From an uncultured Mollicutes bacterium (GTDB taxonomy: Bacteria; Bacillota_I; Bacilli_A; Acholeplasmatales; Anaeroplasmataceae): DNA of 64,000 nucleotides. The number at the start of each line of letters is the position of its first letter. The stretch's first letter is position 1. The notes below the pieces were generated by a model. It saw nothing but the letters and a program-made list of their open reading frames with translations, made no database searches and was not told the DNA's origin. The position numbers and the translations under genes were made by a program. Shown here piece after piece: positions 53,278-61,527 of the stretch. The stretch lies in NCBI GenBank assembly GCA_945923475.1, contig CAMELE010000003.1, positions 48,823 through 112,822 on the forward strand, in the 5' to 3' direction.

Positions 53278-54190
53278 TCTTGTCACCTCCCAATGTGACA
53301 CCAGTCACTGCTAAAAATACATCATCCATTTTACCTTTATATACTTCAAAATCTTTAAATAATTTCGGATTATTGATTATTAAATCACGTGCCTCTTCCG
53401 TATTGTTAACCATAATTCGATAGCCATCTCTAATTGTCTCGTATTTAATATTTAGCTTTTTAAGCTCATTCTCATACTCTCCATACAAAACAATATAATC
53501 TCTACTGTATTTTTCTTTAAGCATTAATGGTGATCCTTCAGCTGCAATAACTCCCTTATTTAAAATAACCACATATTCAGCATCCGCTGTTTCCTCCATA
53601 TAATGAGTTGTTAAAAAAACAGTTAAGCCTTCTTTTTTTCTAAGGCTATGAATAACACTCCAAACCTGCTTACGGGTTTGAGGATCTAATCCTGTTGTTG
53701 GTTCATCTAATATTAAAATTTTAGGCTTATGAATTAGAGCCCTTGCAATATCAACCCTTCTTCTTTGGCCGCCAGACAATTTCTTATAATCTCTTTTAAA
53801 AATTGGCTTAAGGTCAAATAGCTCTGCAAGTTCTTCTATTCTATCCCTTAAGACTTGTCCTTTTAGTCCATATAAACCAGCTCTACTAACCAAATTATCA
53901 TAAACACTAAGCTCGTTGTCCAATCTTGATGATTGATAAACAACACCAAGCTCACTTCTAATTTGGTCCATTTCCTTAGTTACATCGTACCCATCAATAA
54001 AGACACTACCATAATCAAACGACAAATTACCGCTCATAATATTAATTGTCGTAGATTTTCCGGCTCCATTGATGCCTAAGAATGCAAAAAACTCTCCTTT
54101 TTTTACTATAAAGCTTAAATCATTTACCGCTTTTACATCTTCATATGCTTTACAAAGATGCTTAATTTCAATTATATTTTCACTCTCCAT
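53270..54190 (-). CDS. DrrA-like ABC transporter ATPase
   Basis: 306 aa. Walker A GINGAGKSTT, signature LSGGQRRRVDIA, Walker B LILDEPTTGLDP, H-loop TTHYMEE, all intact. The C-terminal 80 residues (KYSRDYIVLYGEYENELKKL) are the extra domain of drug-exporter ATPases such as DrrA. It forms a pair with the ABC-2 permease. The promoter is perfect consensus with a large palindrome downstream, so it is strongly controlled. Confidence 0.93.
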   Translation of the reverse strand: MESENIIEIKHLCKAYEDVKAVNDLSFIVKKGEFFAFLGINGAGKSTTINIMSGNLSFDYGSVFIDGYDVTKEMDQIRSELGVVYQSSRLDNELSVYDNLVSRAGLYGLKGQVLRDRIEELAELFDLKPIFKRDYKKLSGGQRRRVDIARALIHKPKILILDEPTTGLDPQTRKQVWSVIHSLRKKEGLTVFLTTHYMEETADAEYVVILNKGVIAAEGSPLMLKEKYSRDYIVLYGEYENELKKLNIKYETIRDGYRIMVNNTEEARDLIINNPKLFKDFEVYKGKMDDVFLAVTGVTLGGDKNE

Positions 54191-54210
54191 AATTTTCCTC
54201 CCTACAATTT

Positions 54211-54268
54211 AAAACACTCGTTTTACAATGAGTGTTTTTATTATAATATCATTCTATTATTTTGTCAA
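54211..54268 (-). promoter_or_regulatory. Consensus promoter with palindromic operator of the ABC pair
   Basis: Minus strand TTGACA (54268-54263), exactly 17 bases, TATAAT (54245-54240). Directly after lies AAAACACTC-N10-GAGTGTTTT (54238-54211), covering the start point. Repressors of TetR type bind such sites. No regulator gene is next to it. Confidence 0.85.
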
Positions 54269-54302
54269 ACAAAATTAAAAATTTCTGAATAAACAGAAAT
54301 TT
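54268..54302 (-). terminator. Terminator after the GerW-like gene
   Basis: AATTTCTG, loop, CAGAAATT with TTTAATTTT following on the minus strand, right at the stop (54303). Confidence 0.75.
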
Positions 54303-54659
54303 CTAGCATGGCTTTTTCTTATTTAGAATATCATCTAAATCAAATAAGCTTGAAATATTATTAATAAATGATGGTGCTTTATCCATTACCTCTGTAAAAT
54401 CAAATGATTGATTTAATCCTAAAACCTTAATTCCTGTCTTCTTAACCTCAAAGAAACAAATAGGTGTTAGATTTATACTAATACTACTTCCATTTAATTT
54501 ACTGTTAGAATCTGATTCTAGTAATATATTACTGACCTTAACCTTATAAACAGGAATCACACTTACATCATCGTTTAATACTATTTTATTACCTAGCATT
54601 AAATCTGATCTAATATAATCCTTTACACTATTAATATTATTTAACAAATTATCATCCAT
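54303..54659 (-). CDS. GerW/YtfJ-like protein, tentative
   Basis: 118 aa. The layout resembles the GerW (YtfJ) sporulation protein: an N-terminal helix (NNINSVKDYIRSDLMLGNKIV), then DDVSVIPVYKVKVSNIL, then ISINLTPICFFEVKKTGIKVLGL and a C-terminal helix (DKAPSFINNISSLF). The glycine-rich stretch normal in the middle is replaced by SDSNSKLNGS. GerW is needed for response to germinants in Bacillus. The similarity is only by pattern. Its ATG overlaps the last base of asnB, so it is translated after it. Confidence 0.5.
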   Translation of the reverse strand: MDDNLLNNINSVKDYIRSDLMLGNKIVLNDDVSVIPVYKVKVSNILLESDSNSKLNGSSISINLTPICFFEVKKTGIKVLGLNQSFDFTEVMDKAPSFINNISSLFDLDDILNKKKPC

Positions 54660-56443
54660 TAAATTTCCACCTCTATCTTATATTCTGTTAACCAATAATG
54701 GATTTGATATAAATAGGCCATAAATGCATCCTTTCGCATTAGCTGGCCAAACCAAGGAACCTCTAATTCCCTATCATCACTACATAATTCCTTTAATTTC
54801 TTTATATTAAAAATCTTTTTAAGCGGGGTATCGCTATCTAATACCTTTAAAATTTCATTTTTGACTATTTTATGCCAGCTTTTAGCCTGACTTTTTGGAT
54901 AAGGGCTCTTTTTTCTTTCTAAAATTTCTCTTGGGAGATACTCTTTCATTGCATCTCTTAAAATTTGCTTTTCCTTATTATTATAATTCTTAAACTTATA
55001 TGGTAAATTATACGCAAAATTGACTATTCTTCTGTCCGCAAAAGGTACTCTAACCTCTAAAGATGCGCCCATCGTCATTCTATCCTTCCTATCAAGTAAT
55101 GTAGGCATAAAATATTTCAGATTTATGTAATTCATTTGAAGCTCTTTTTTTGTATCCTCATCATCTTCCTCTAATACTGGAGCTTCTTTTATTATTTCAT
55201 TGTATTTAGAATTTAAATATGCTAATACATCAATTTTATTCTTTACTCTTTCATTTAAAAGATCTATTCTTTGTTCTATATTTCTAATCCAGGGGAATGT
55301 AGTTATATTTTTCTCTTTAAACCAAGGATAGCCTCCGAACAATTCATCTGCACATTCACCAGAAAGTGATACTCTATGCTTTTTAGATACCTCTTTAGCT
55401 AAATAAAGCATTGATGAATCAATATCTGCCATTCCCGGACCATCTCTTAATATTACATCAGTTTTAAGGTAATCAAACAAAGTTTGGGAATCAATTTTTA
55501 CAGTTTTATGATTATATCCTTTTTTCTTTACTAAATATCCAATATAATCCTCATCACGTGACGTTTCAAAGCTATTTTGTTTAAATTCCTTATCATTACC
55601 CTCATAATCAATACTATAGGTGTCTATTTCTCCTATTGTATCATGAGCAACCGAGCTTATTATTGATGAATCCAAACCACCCGATAAAAAAGATGATATA
55701 CCAACATCAGAAATTAAATTTCTTTTAATTGAATCCGTCAATAAATACCTTACATAGCTCACATTATCTGAATACGAAGCCGTATTTTGCTTTCTTTTAA
55801 CATTAAAATATTCAAAGTCCTCGAGCTTTGTGTTTTTCTTAAATATCATATAATGCCCAGGCTTTACCTCAAAAATATCCTTATACAAAGTATTACCAGG
55901 AGAATGAGATGGTGATAGGGCTATAAGCTCCGCAAGCTCATTGCATCCCATTCTAGCCTTCACACCATAGGTTAATAAGCTCTTAATTTCTGAGGAAGCC
56001 AGTAAATCATTATTGTAAATTGTATAGTAAAGCGGCTTTACACCAACATGATCTCTAGCCATAATTACTGTATCATTAAAGGCGTATACAAAAGCAAATA
56101 TTCCATTAATTGAATTTATAATTTTTGGACCAAATTCAATCATAAGCTTAAGCAATAGCTCAGTATCACTATTAGACTTTACTTTATTTTCAAGCATATC
56201 ATTTAGCTCTTTAAAATTATATATTTCTCCGTTATATACTAAATGATGATTTAAAATAGACATTGGCTGTTTACCAAGGATTATATCTCTTATTGTTAGC
56301 CGTTTATGACCAAAAGAATAGTCCTTAGTATATAAAAAGCCTTCTTCATCAGGACCTCGATGCTCTAGTAAATCTGTAGCCTTTTTAAAAAGTGCATGAT
56401 CTGTTTTAGAGCAATAATTTGTTTTAAACATTATTCCACACAA
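54659..56443 (-). CDS. asnB: Asparagine synthase (glutamine-hydrolysing)
   Basis: 594 aa. The nucleophile Cys2 is in MCGIMFKTNYC. The glutaminase domain has HRGPDEEGFLY, HKRLTI, YNGEIYNF; the synthase domain has SFLSGGLDSSIISSVA and LSGECADELFGGYPWF and LEVRVPFADRRIV. The start must be TTG at 56443 because Cys must follow directly; GGAAGTGAAAATTC lies before it. It makes Asn from Asp with Gln and ATP. The GerW-like gene overlaps its end, recalling the sporulation-linked asnO of Bacillus (inference). Confidence 0.94.
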   Translation of the reverse strand: MCGIMFKTNYCSKTDHALFKKATDLLEHRGPDEEGFLYTKDYSFGHKRLTIRDIILGKQPMSILNHHLVYNGEIYNFKELNDMLENKVKSNSDTELLLKLMIEFGPKIINSINGIFAFVYAFNDTVIMARDHVGVKPLYYTIYNNDLLASSEIKSLLTYGVKARMGCNELAELIALSPSHSPGNTLYKDIFEVKPGHYMIFKKNTKLEDFEYFNVKRKQNTASYSDNVSYVRYLLTDSIKRNLISDVGISSFLSGGLDSSIISSVAHDTIGEIDTYSIDYEGNDKEFKQNSFETSRDEDYIGYLVKKKGYNHKTVKIDSQTLFDYLKTDVILRDGPGMADIDSSMLYLAKEVSKKHRVSLSGECADELFGGYPWFKEKNITTFPWIRNIEQRIDLLNERVKNKIDVLAYLNSKYNEIIKEAPVLEEDDEDTKKELQMNYINLKYFMPTLLDRKDRMTMGASLEVRVPFADRRIVNFAYNLPYKFKNYNNKEKQILRDAMKEYLPREILERKKSPYPKSQAKSWHKIVKNEILKVLDSDTPLKKIFNIKKLKELCSDDRELEVPWFGQLMRKDAFMAYLYQIHYWLTEYKIEVEI

Positions 56444-56490
56444 GAATTTTCACTTCCTATATTAAAATATGAAATAAATCCTAAAATGTG

Positions 56491-56518
56491 AAAAAATGGT
56501 TGAAATCACTCAACCATT
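56491..56518 (-). terminator. Terminator of the pectate lyase gene
   Basis: AATGGTTGA and TCAACCATT form a 9-bp stem with a 6-base loop; TTTTTTCAC follows on the minus strand, eight bases after the stop. Confidence 0.85.
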
Positions 56519-56525
56519 CAATTAA

Positions 56526-58499
56526 TTATTTTATTATTGTAAAATCACTATATAGCCACATTTCATCAAGTCCATCTAGGGTACCAGCACCTAAATCAGA
56601 TGATAATATTTCTTCAATTTCACTTGCGGCATATACTATTGGTTCAAATGGCGCTTTACCATCTTCTGTATTCCATTTAAAATTTTGAATATTAGTTGTA
56701 CCACCTGAGCAATCAATTGTAACTGATGCTTCATCTGTTATCACTTGAGAATCCTTATTTTGTTGATAAATGAAATCTATCAAATGATATCCACCGTCAT
56801 TTGTCGCTCCTTCATATTTAGAGTTATTTGAAATATCACTATCGTTATTCTTGACTAAAGTTTGAATTCCTCTAAATACTGTTCCTTGTGCCATAATTGA
56901 TCCACCATTACCAACAACCATTCCTTGACTTACAAAGGCTGCCTTCCAGCTAGAATTAATAGCACTAACTGCATTTTTAGCTCCTTCCTTCATTGCAGAT
57001 CTATAGGTATCATAATTCAAGGTATCAACTACACAGTTATACATGTAAACATTACCACCTCTAAGTTTTGGTACACGGTCCTCAATATCCTTAAAGTAAC
57101 AATTAGCGATAGATACATTTAAATTTAAATTATAATAATATTCAGTACCAGAATCTCCAAGAAGGAATCCCTTCTTTTGTGGTGTTGCAATTCCATTTAG
57201 AATTTGATCAAATGAAAAGCCTCCATCTCGTAACGCTTTGTAATATAAATAATTCTTACCATTATTTGTTTGATAATCAGTTTCGGCATCCTGCATCATC
57301 TTATAGATATATCCATCCTTTTCATTTGAACCAGACTCGAAACTACACCATGAAATATGCACATCAGATGATCCATCAGCTTTATATGGTGCAGATGAAT
57401 AGGTCCCTGCACTTTCATAAAATGAATTGGCAATATCTATTTGTCCATCGTATGATTTACCAAATTTACAATGGTCAATCCAAATATTATCAGAAAAGCC
57501 TATTTTAAAATATGCCCATCCAAAGGTATCATAATCGCCCATTTTTGCTGTATATTTATTTGATGTATCCTCCCATTGCCACATTTCATCCATTTTAATA
57601 TTCCTAATTGTGATATTATCACAATAATTTATCTTGAATCCTGCATGAGTTAATTTGGCACCATTCTTAGAATAAATCAATAAATCATTGGTTCTTTCAA
57701 TCGCAATTTGTGATATACCATTTTCTTTTGCCATTGTTGACATCGTTACTGTGCTTGCGACATTATCTTTTATAAAATTTTTTACTAGGCCAGTATTTTT
57801 TGCAGCATCATCTAATTTCAAATATCCTAAATTGATATCATTTTTAACCTCGATGACATGGACAGTACTATCCTGGTTTAATGTTTGAGAAAATTTGCAT
57901 TGAGAATATGGTGAATCCTCATAATAAACCATAGTAGCTGTATAATTTGGATCACTAAATGGTGTATCATCTGGAATCTTAGTAAATGTACCATCAGAAT
58001 TCTTTAAATACAATCCTTTTGTAATCGCTCTTTGCCAGTTAGTTTCATTCTTTCTAACATTATTTCTAACAACATAACCTGCATCAACTGTAATCTCGTC
58101 AATCTTAGCTGAATAATCCAGTCTAGCAGCCTTTAATGCCTCTAGAAGCTCTGTTGCATTTGTTACCTCTTTATATGCTTCTGTACCAATGTATTTATTA
58201 TAATCATTCATATCTCCATCAACATATCCACCTGCAGATAAGGTTTCCTTTTGCTTATCAGTCATATTGTAGACCTTCTTATAGCCTTCACTTTTCCCAG
58301 CAAAGGGATCTTGAGAAGTTGAAGGTATGGCGGTAGTTGTTGGTACTTTTGTTGTAGGAGCTACGGTTGTAGGTGTAGTCGTAGTTGTAGTACTTGGTAT
58401 TTGAGATGTAGCCATAGTTTCTTGTTCACCTACGCATGAAGCCATCCCAATCCCTATCATCATTATGCTTGATAATGCTAACAGTTTCTTTTTTTTCAT
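56526..58499 (-). CDS. Pectate lyase (PL1), surface lipoprotein
   Basis: 657 aa. Lipoprotein signal MKKKKLLALSSIMMIGIGMASC (lipobox MASC), then a Thr/Pro-rich linker of about 40 residues (PSTTTTTTPTTVAPTTKVPT). The PL1 beta-helix shows IRNIKMDEMWQWED, DNIWIDHCKFGKSYDGQIDIAN (the WIDH and Asp calcium site) and DVHISWCSFE. It cuts polygalacturonate by beta-elimination outside the cell. The ATG at 58499 follows GAGGAAAGAAA; longer frames give no signal peptide. It is the only clearly secreted pectin enzyme in the window. Confidence 0.92.
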   Translation of the reverse strand: MKKKKLLALSSIMMIGIGMASCVGEQETMATSQIPSTTTTTTPTTVAPTTKVPTTTAIPSTSQDPFAGKSEGYKKVYNMTDKQKETLSAGGYVDGDMNDYNKYIGTEAYKEVTNATELLEALKAARLDYSAKIDEITVDAGYVVRNNVRKNETNWQRAITKGLYLKNSDGTFTKIPDDTPFSDPNYTATMVYYEDSPYSQCKFSQTLNQDSTVHVIEVKNDINLGYLKLDDAAKNTGLVKNFIKDNVASTVTMSTMAKENGISQIAIERTNDLLIYSKNGAKLTHAGFKINYCDNITIRNIKMDEMWQWEDTSNKYTAKMGDYDTFGWAYFKIGFSDNIWIDHCKFGKSYDGQIDIANSFYESAGTYSSAPYKADGSSDVHISWCSFESGSNEKDGYIYKMMQDAETDYQTNNGKNYLYYKALRDGGFSFDQILNGIATPQKKGFLLGDSGTEYYYNLNLNVSIANCYFKDIEDRVPKLRGGNVYMYNCVVDTLNYDTYRSAMKEGAKNAVSAINSSWKAAFVSQGMVVGNGGSIMAQGTVFRGIQTLVKNNDSDISNNSKYEGATNDGGYHLIDFIYQQNKDSQVITDEASVTIDCSGGTTNIQNFKWNTEDGKAPFEPIVYAASEIEEILSSDLGAGTLDGLDEMWLYSDFTIIK

Positions 58500-58578
58500 T
58501 TTCTTTCCTCTTTTCATAACTATGTCTCCATTATATACTATTAAATCTTCTAATGAAAGCGTTTTTTTAATTTTATAA

Positions 58579-58606
58579 TAAAAAAAGAAGGTAAAACTAC
58601 CTTCAA
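58579..58606 (-). terminator. Terminator of asd
   Basis: GAAGGTA, loop, TACCTTC with TTTTTTT following on the minus strand, nine bases after the stop. Confidence 0.85.
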
Positions 58607-58614
58607 TTTGATAA

Positions 58615-59700
58615 CTATTTAATATAGCCCTTGGCACATAATAATTCTGCTAAAAGAACTGCTCCTCCAGCTGCACCTCTTAAAGTGTTATGAGATAATC
58701 CAACAAATTTATAGTCAAAAATTAAATCATCTCTTAATCTACCAAGAGAAATTCCCATTCCCTTTTCTAGCATTCTATCAAGCTTAGTTTGAGGTCTATT
58801 TTCCTCCTCAAAATAAGTTAAAAACTGCTTAGGTGCACTTGGCAGATTAAGCCTTTGTGGCTCTCCAGAATATTCCTTCCATCTTTTAATAATTTCTTCC
58901 TTAGAAGGCTTATTCTTGAACTTAACAAAGACACAAGCTAAATGACCATCAGATACAGCAACTCTAACACATTGGGCAGTAATAATAGGGCTTTTAGCAG
59001 GTACTATTTCATTACCTTCAATATGACCAAATATTTTTAAAGGCTCTTGTTCAGATTTCTCCTCTTCACCAGATATAAATGGAATACAGTTATCGACAAT
59101 GTCTGGGAAGGTTTCAAAGGTTTTTCCTGCACCGGAAATTGCCTGATATGTTGTACAAGCCACACTTTCAATTCCCAAATCCATTAATGGAGCTAATGCA
59201 GGAACATAGCTTTGAAGTGAACAATTTGATTTTACTGCAATAAAGCCTTTTTTTGTCCCAAGCCTTTTTCTTTGAGCTTCTATAATTGCTAAATGATTAT
59301 CATTAACCTCTGGAATGATCATCGGTACATCACTTGTATTACGATGGGCACTATTATTAGAAACCACAGGGCATTCTAAGCGAGCATACATTTCCTCAAG
59401 TGCCTTAATTTCATCCTTTTTCATATTAACAGCGCAGAACACAAAATCAACCTTGCTTGCAATCTCTTTTGCATCACTTGTCGCGTCCATTACAATGAGA
59501 TTTTTTACCTTTTCAGGAATTGCTTCCTTCATAGCCCAGCGTGCACCAACAGCATCCTCGTATCTCTTACCTGCAGATGCAGCCGAAGCCGCAACTACGC
59601 GAATATGAAACCAAGGATGATTAGCAAGTAAAGTTATAAATCTCTGACCTACCATACCAGTAGCGCCAATTATTCCAACATTAAAACTATAATTTTTCAT
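58615..59700 (-). CDS. asd: Aspartate-semialdehyde dehydrogenase (USG-1/archaeal type)
   Basis: 361 aa. VGIIGATGMVGQRFITLLANHPWF binds NADP. The catalytic Cys is in KSNCSLQSYVPALAPL, and AISGAGKTFETFPDIVDN plus AVSDGHLACVFVKF follow. This form is the larger archaeal/fungal-like type. It makes aspartate semialdehyde for Lys, Thr, Met and diaminopimelate. The ATG at 59700 follows GGAGGGGCTGT; a longer frame of 96 extra residues overlaps yidD on the other strand and was rejected. Confidence 0.95.
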   Translation of the reverse strand: MKNYSFNVGIIGATGMVGQRFITLLANHPWFHIRVVAASAASAGKRYEDAVGARWAMKEAIPEKVKNLIVMDATSDAKEIASKVDFVFCAVNMKKDEIKALEEMYARLECPVVSNNSAHRNTSDVPMIIPEVNDNHLAIIEAQRKRLGTKKGFIAVKSNCSLQSYVPALAPLMDLGIESVACTTYQAISGAGKTFETFPDIVDNCIPFISGEEEKSEQEPLKIFGHIEGNEIVPAKSPIITAQCVRVAVSDGHLACVFVKFKNKPSKEEIIKRWKEYSGEPQRLNLPSAPKQFLTYFEEENRPQTKLDRMLEKGMGISLGRLRDDLIFDYKFVGLSHNTLRGAAGGAVLLAELLCAKGYIK

Positions 59701-59805
59701 ACAGCCCCTCCATAATATTCTATTCAACATATGAATTATTTTATTATATTTATTATTTTGATTTAAATATTCCAATTGTAGTGTTAAAATAAAATTGGTG
59801 ATTTT

Positions 59806-60096
59806 ATGAAAAAATGGATAATCAAAAAAATAAATGAATATCAAAACGAACCATCTCTTCATAAAACTAAGAAATGCCGTTTTACACCAACCTGTAGCCA
59901 GTATGCAAAGGAATGCTTCCAAAGATACAGCACACCGTATGCCAGCTTTCTTACAATAAAAAGGATAATTAAATGTAATCCTCTTCATAAAATGGAATAT
60001 GATCCGGTTCCTTTAGAAAGAAAATATCGTACTAGATATAAAACTCTAGAGGATACATTTGTAGATATAAGAAATAACTATAAGCAAAAGAAATAG
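59806..60096 (+). CDS. yidD: Membrane protein insertion efficiency factor YidD
   Basis: 96 aa. KCRFTPTCSQYAKECFQRY and KRIIKCNPLHK are the YidD signature with the conserved Cys residues. YidD helps insertion of membrane proteins by YidC. Here it carries a longer C-terminal tail (EYDPVPLERKYRTRYKTLEDTFVDI). GGTGATTTT precedes the ATG. It stands alone, divergent from asd. Confidence 0.9.
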   Translation: MKKWIIKKINEYQNEPSLHKTKKCRFTPTCSQYAKECFQRYSTPYASFLTIKRIIKCNPLHKMEYDPVPLERKYRTRYKTLEDTFVDIRNNYKQKK

Positions 60097-60120
60097 TGAT
60101 TATTCATTATTTCTTTTATT
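60086..60120. terminator. Terminator between yidD and cvfB
   Basis: AAAAGAAATAGTGA pairs with TCATTATTTCTTTT (one G-U in plus-strand RNA) around TTAT; it includes the yidD stop and reaches the cvfB end. Confidence 0.7.
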
Positions 60121-60955
60121 TTATCTTAATTGTATATCCATCCTTAAAATCAACTATACGGTCCTTATACAATCCACCCAGTGCTCTTTTGAACGCTTTT
60201 CTGGATAGATGAAGTTTTCCTTCAATTTCTTCACTTGATGATTTTGCATCAAGCTTCATTTTACCACCATTAGCGTCTAAATACCTAAGTAAAATTTCTT
60301 TATCGGAATCAATTACCTTTTCTTTTTGTTCAATTAATGAGCCATTATATCCACTTGATGCCTCATGGATAATCTTTACTACAGCCATTTGACCAATACG
60401 ATAATTATCTCTATACATTGATTTATGCACAAATACGTTAACCATATCCATAGTTACCATATTGATTCCGGCATCACCAATTCGATATATATAAGCCTCA
60501 ACATATGATCCTAGTTCATATTTAGCCTCACTTTTTAAATCATCTATTTCATATCGATTTAATGGCTTAGCTAAAATTGTATCTGATTTAACCTTTAGTT
60601 CAACTAATAGTTTATCATCAACTACAGGCCATATTTTCTTATCATAGGGAAGATTATCCTTAGATATTAATAAATCCTTGCCAGTATTGTTATTCACAAA
60701 TACTCCTAAATTTGAAATAATCTCTACGACATTAACAAAGCCTGGATTATCAACAGTTACAAAGGGTGTGTTACAGGTAGCACAAGGTCTTCCTTTTTTG
60801 TCATAATATATAAATACCTTTGCAATATCTCCAGTCTTATATTCCTTATCCGATTCCTTAAAGTGAAGTAAAACATCATCCTCTTCACTTCCAAGCATAT
60901 AGCCTAAATCAGTTTTTCTTAATACCTTTAGCTCGTATATTCTACCCGCATTCAT
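60116..60955 (-). CDS. CvfB family S1-domain RNA-binding protein
   Basis: 279 aa. Starts MNAGRIYELKVLRKTDLGYML, as CvfB/YitL proteins do, with S1-like repeats (GFVNVVEIISNLGVFVNN, YIYRIGDAGINMVTMDMVNVFVHKSM) and a C-terminal winged helix (LHLSRKAFKRALGGLYKDRIV). The family controls virulence and RNA handling in Staphylococcus. The ATG at 60955 follows AAGGGTGATAAA; a longer frame from 60982 was rejected. It is last in the gltX unit. Confidence 0.87.
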   Translation of the reverse strand: MNAGRIYELKVLRKTDLGYMLGSEEDDVLLHFKESDKEYKTGDIAKVFIYYDKKGRPCATCNTPFVTVDNPGFVNVVEIISNLGVFVNNNTGKDLLISKDNLPYDKKIWPVVDDKLLVELKVKSDTILAKPLNRYEIDDLKSEAKYELGSYVEAYIYRIGDAGINMVTMDMVNVFVHKSMYRDNYRIGQMAVVKIIHEASSGYNGSLIEQKEKVIDSDKEILLRYLDANGGKMKLDAKSSSEEIEGKLHLSRKAFKRALGGLYKDRIVDFKDGYTIKIK

Positions 60956-60965
60956 TTTATCACCC

Positions 60966-61109
60966 TTAATTTCTGTCTCCATCTTTGTAATTTCTATCTG
61001 TTTGACGTAAATACATTTCTTTTTTATCCTTAAAGCTTACTGTTCTTTTTGTTTTTTCATATTTTGCAATAAGCTCTTTTTTTTCTCTCTCACTAAGATT
61101 ATTTTTCAT
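60966..61109 (-). CDS. Small 47-aa charged protein
   Basis: An ATG at 61109 within the end of the 142-aa gene opens 47 codons and stops at TAA (60966), ten bases before the cvfB start. The product is strongly charged (MKNNLSEREKKELIAKYEKT, then RTVSFKDKKEMYLRQTDRN). It fills what would else be a gap in an otherwise tightly packed unit, has GAGG near the start and ends exactly before the next RBS. I do not recognise it. Medium confidence that it is translated. Confidence 0.5.
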   Translation of the reverse strand: MKNNLSEREKKELIAKYEKTKRTVSFKDKKEMYLRQTDRNYKDGDRN

Positions 61110-61527
61110 CCTCAACACCCGTTTTTCGTATCTCTTTTATACCTAGATTATCAAAATGCTTACACAAATATGCAACATTTGATTCACCCTCAAAGCTTGA
61201 ACGAACATTAGCAAAGAATCTAAATGGTAGGAAGTCATTTCCGTTTATTAAAATTACTTCCTTCATATGTTTACCAAGTATATTGTATGCATAATTTTTA
61301 AAAGGCTTTAAGCTAATACTAAAATCACGATCAGGCTGATATCTATTCATAAAGCGAGATAACGCATAAAAATGAAGCGTATAATCATCTAGTAATGTCA
61401 TAATATAATATCCTGCTCTCGATTCAACAATATTTCCTGTATTAAACACAATCTGAATATACACAGGATATTTCCCTCTTAAAATATGCTTCTGCCTTAA
61501 CTCTAAGACTGGCTTTTTTAAATCCAC
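61099..61527 (-). CDS. Unrecognised 142-aa protein
   Basis: 142 aa cytoplasmic protein with a mix of strands and helices (YPVYIQIVFNTGNIVESRAGYYIMTL, LHFYALSRFMNRYQPDRDFSISL). Family not recognised. Its start overlaps the end of gltX by ten bases and its end overlaps the small 47-aa gene, so it is translated with gltX. PH-like folds have similar patterns, but this is only a guess. Confidence 0.62.
   Translation of the reverse strand: MDLKKPVLELRQKHILRGKYPVYIQIVFNTGNIVESRAGYYIMTLLDDYTLHFYALSRFMNRYQPDRDFSISLKPFKNYAYNILGKHMKEVILINGNDFLPFRFFANVRSSFEGESNVAYLCKHFDNLGIKEIRKTGVEDEK

Noticed and set aside
54211..54238. Palindrome read as a terminator of the GerW-like gene
   Set aside because: A separate hairpin already ends that gene (54268-54302), the palindrome lies downstream of a perfect promoter, and no T-run follows it on the minus strand.
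57179..57508. Plus-strand open frame inside the pectate lyase gene (and others like it at 14148-14438, 39267-39620, 12704-13003)
   Set aside because: Shadow frames antisense to well-supported genes, without start signals or family likeness.
58500..58637. N-terminal extension of pectate lyase
   Set aside because: It hides the lipoprotein signal; GAGGAAAGAAA-ATG at 58499 is clearly better.
59701..59988. N-terminal extension of asd by 96 residues
   Set aside because: It overlaps yidD on the other strand, has no dehydrogenase homology, and the ATG at 59700 has a strong GGAGGGG signal.
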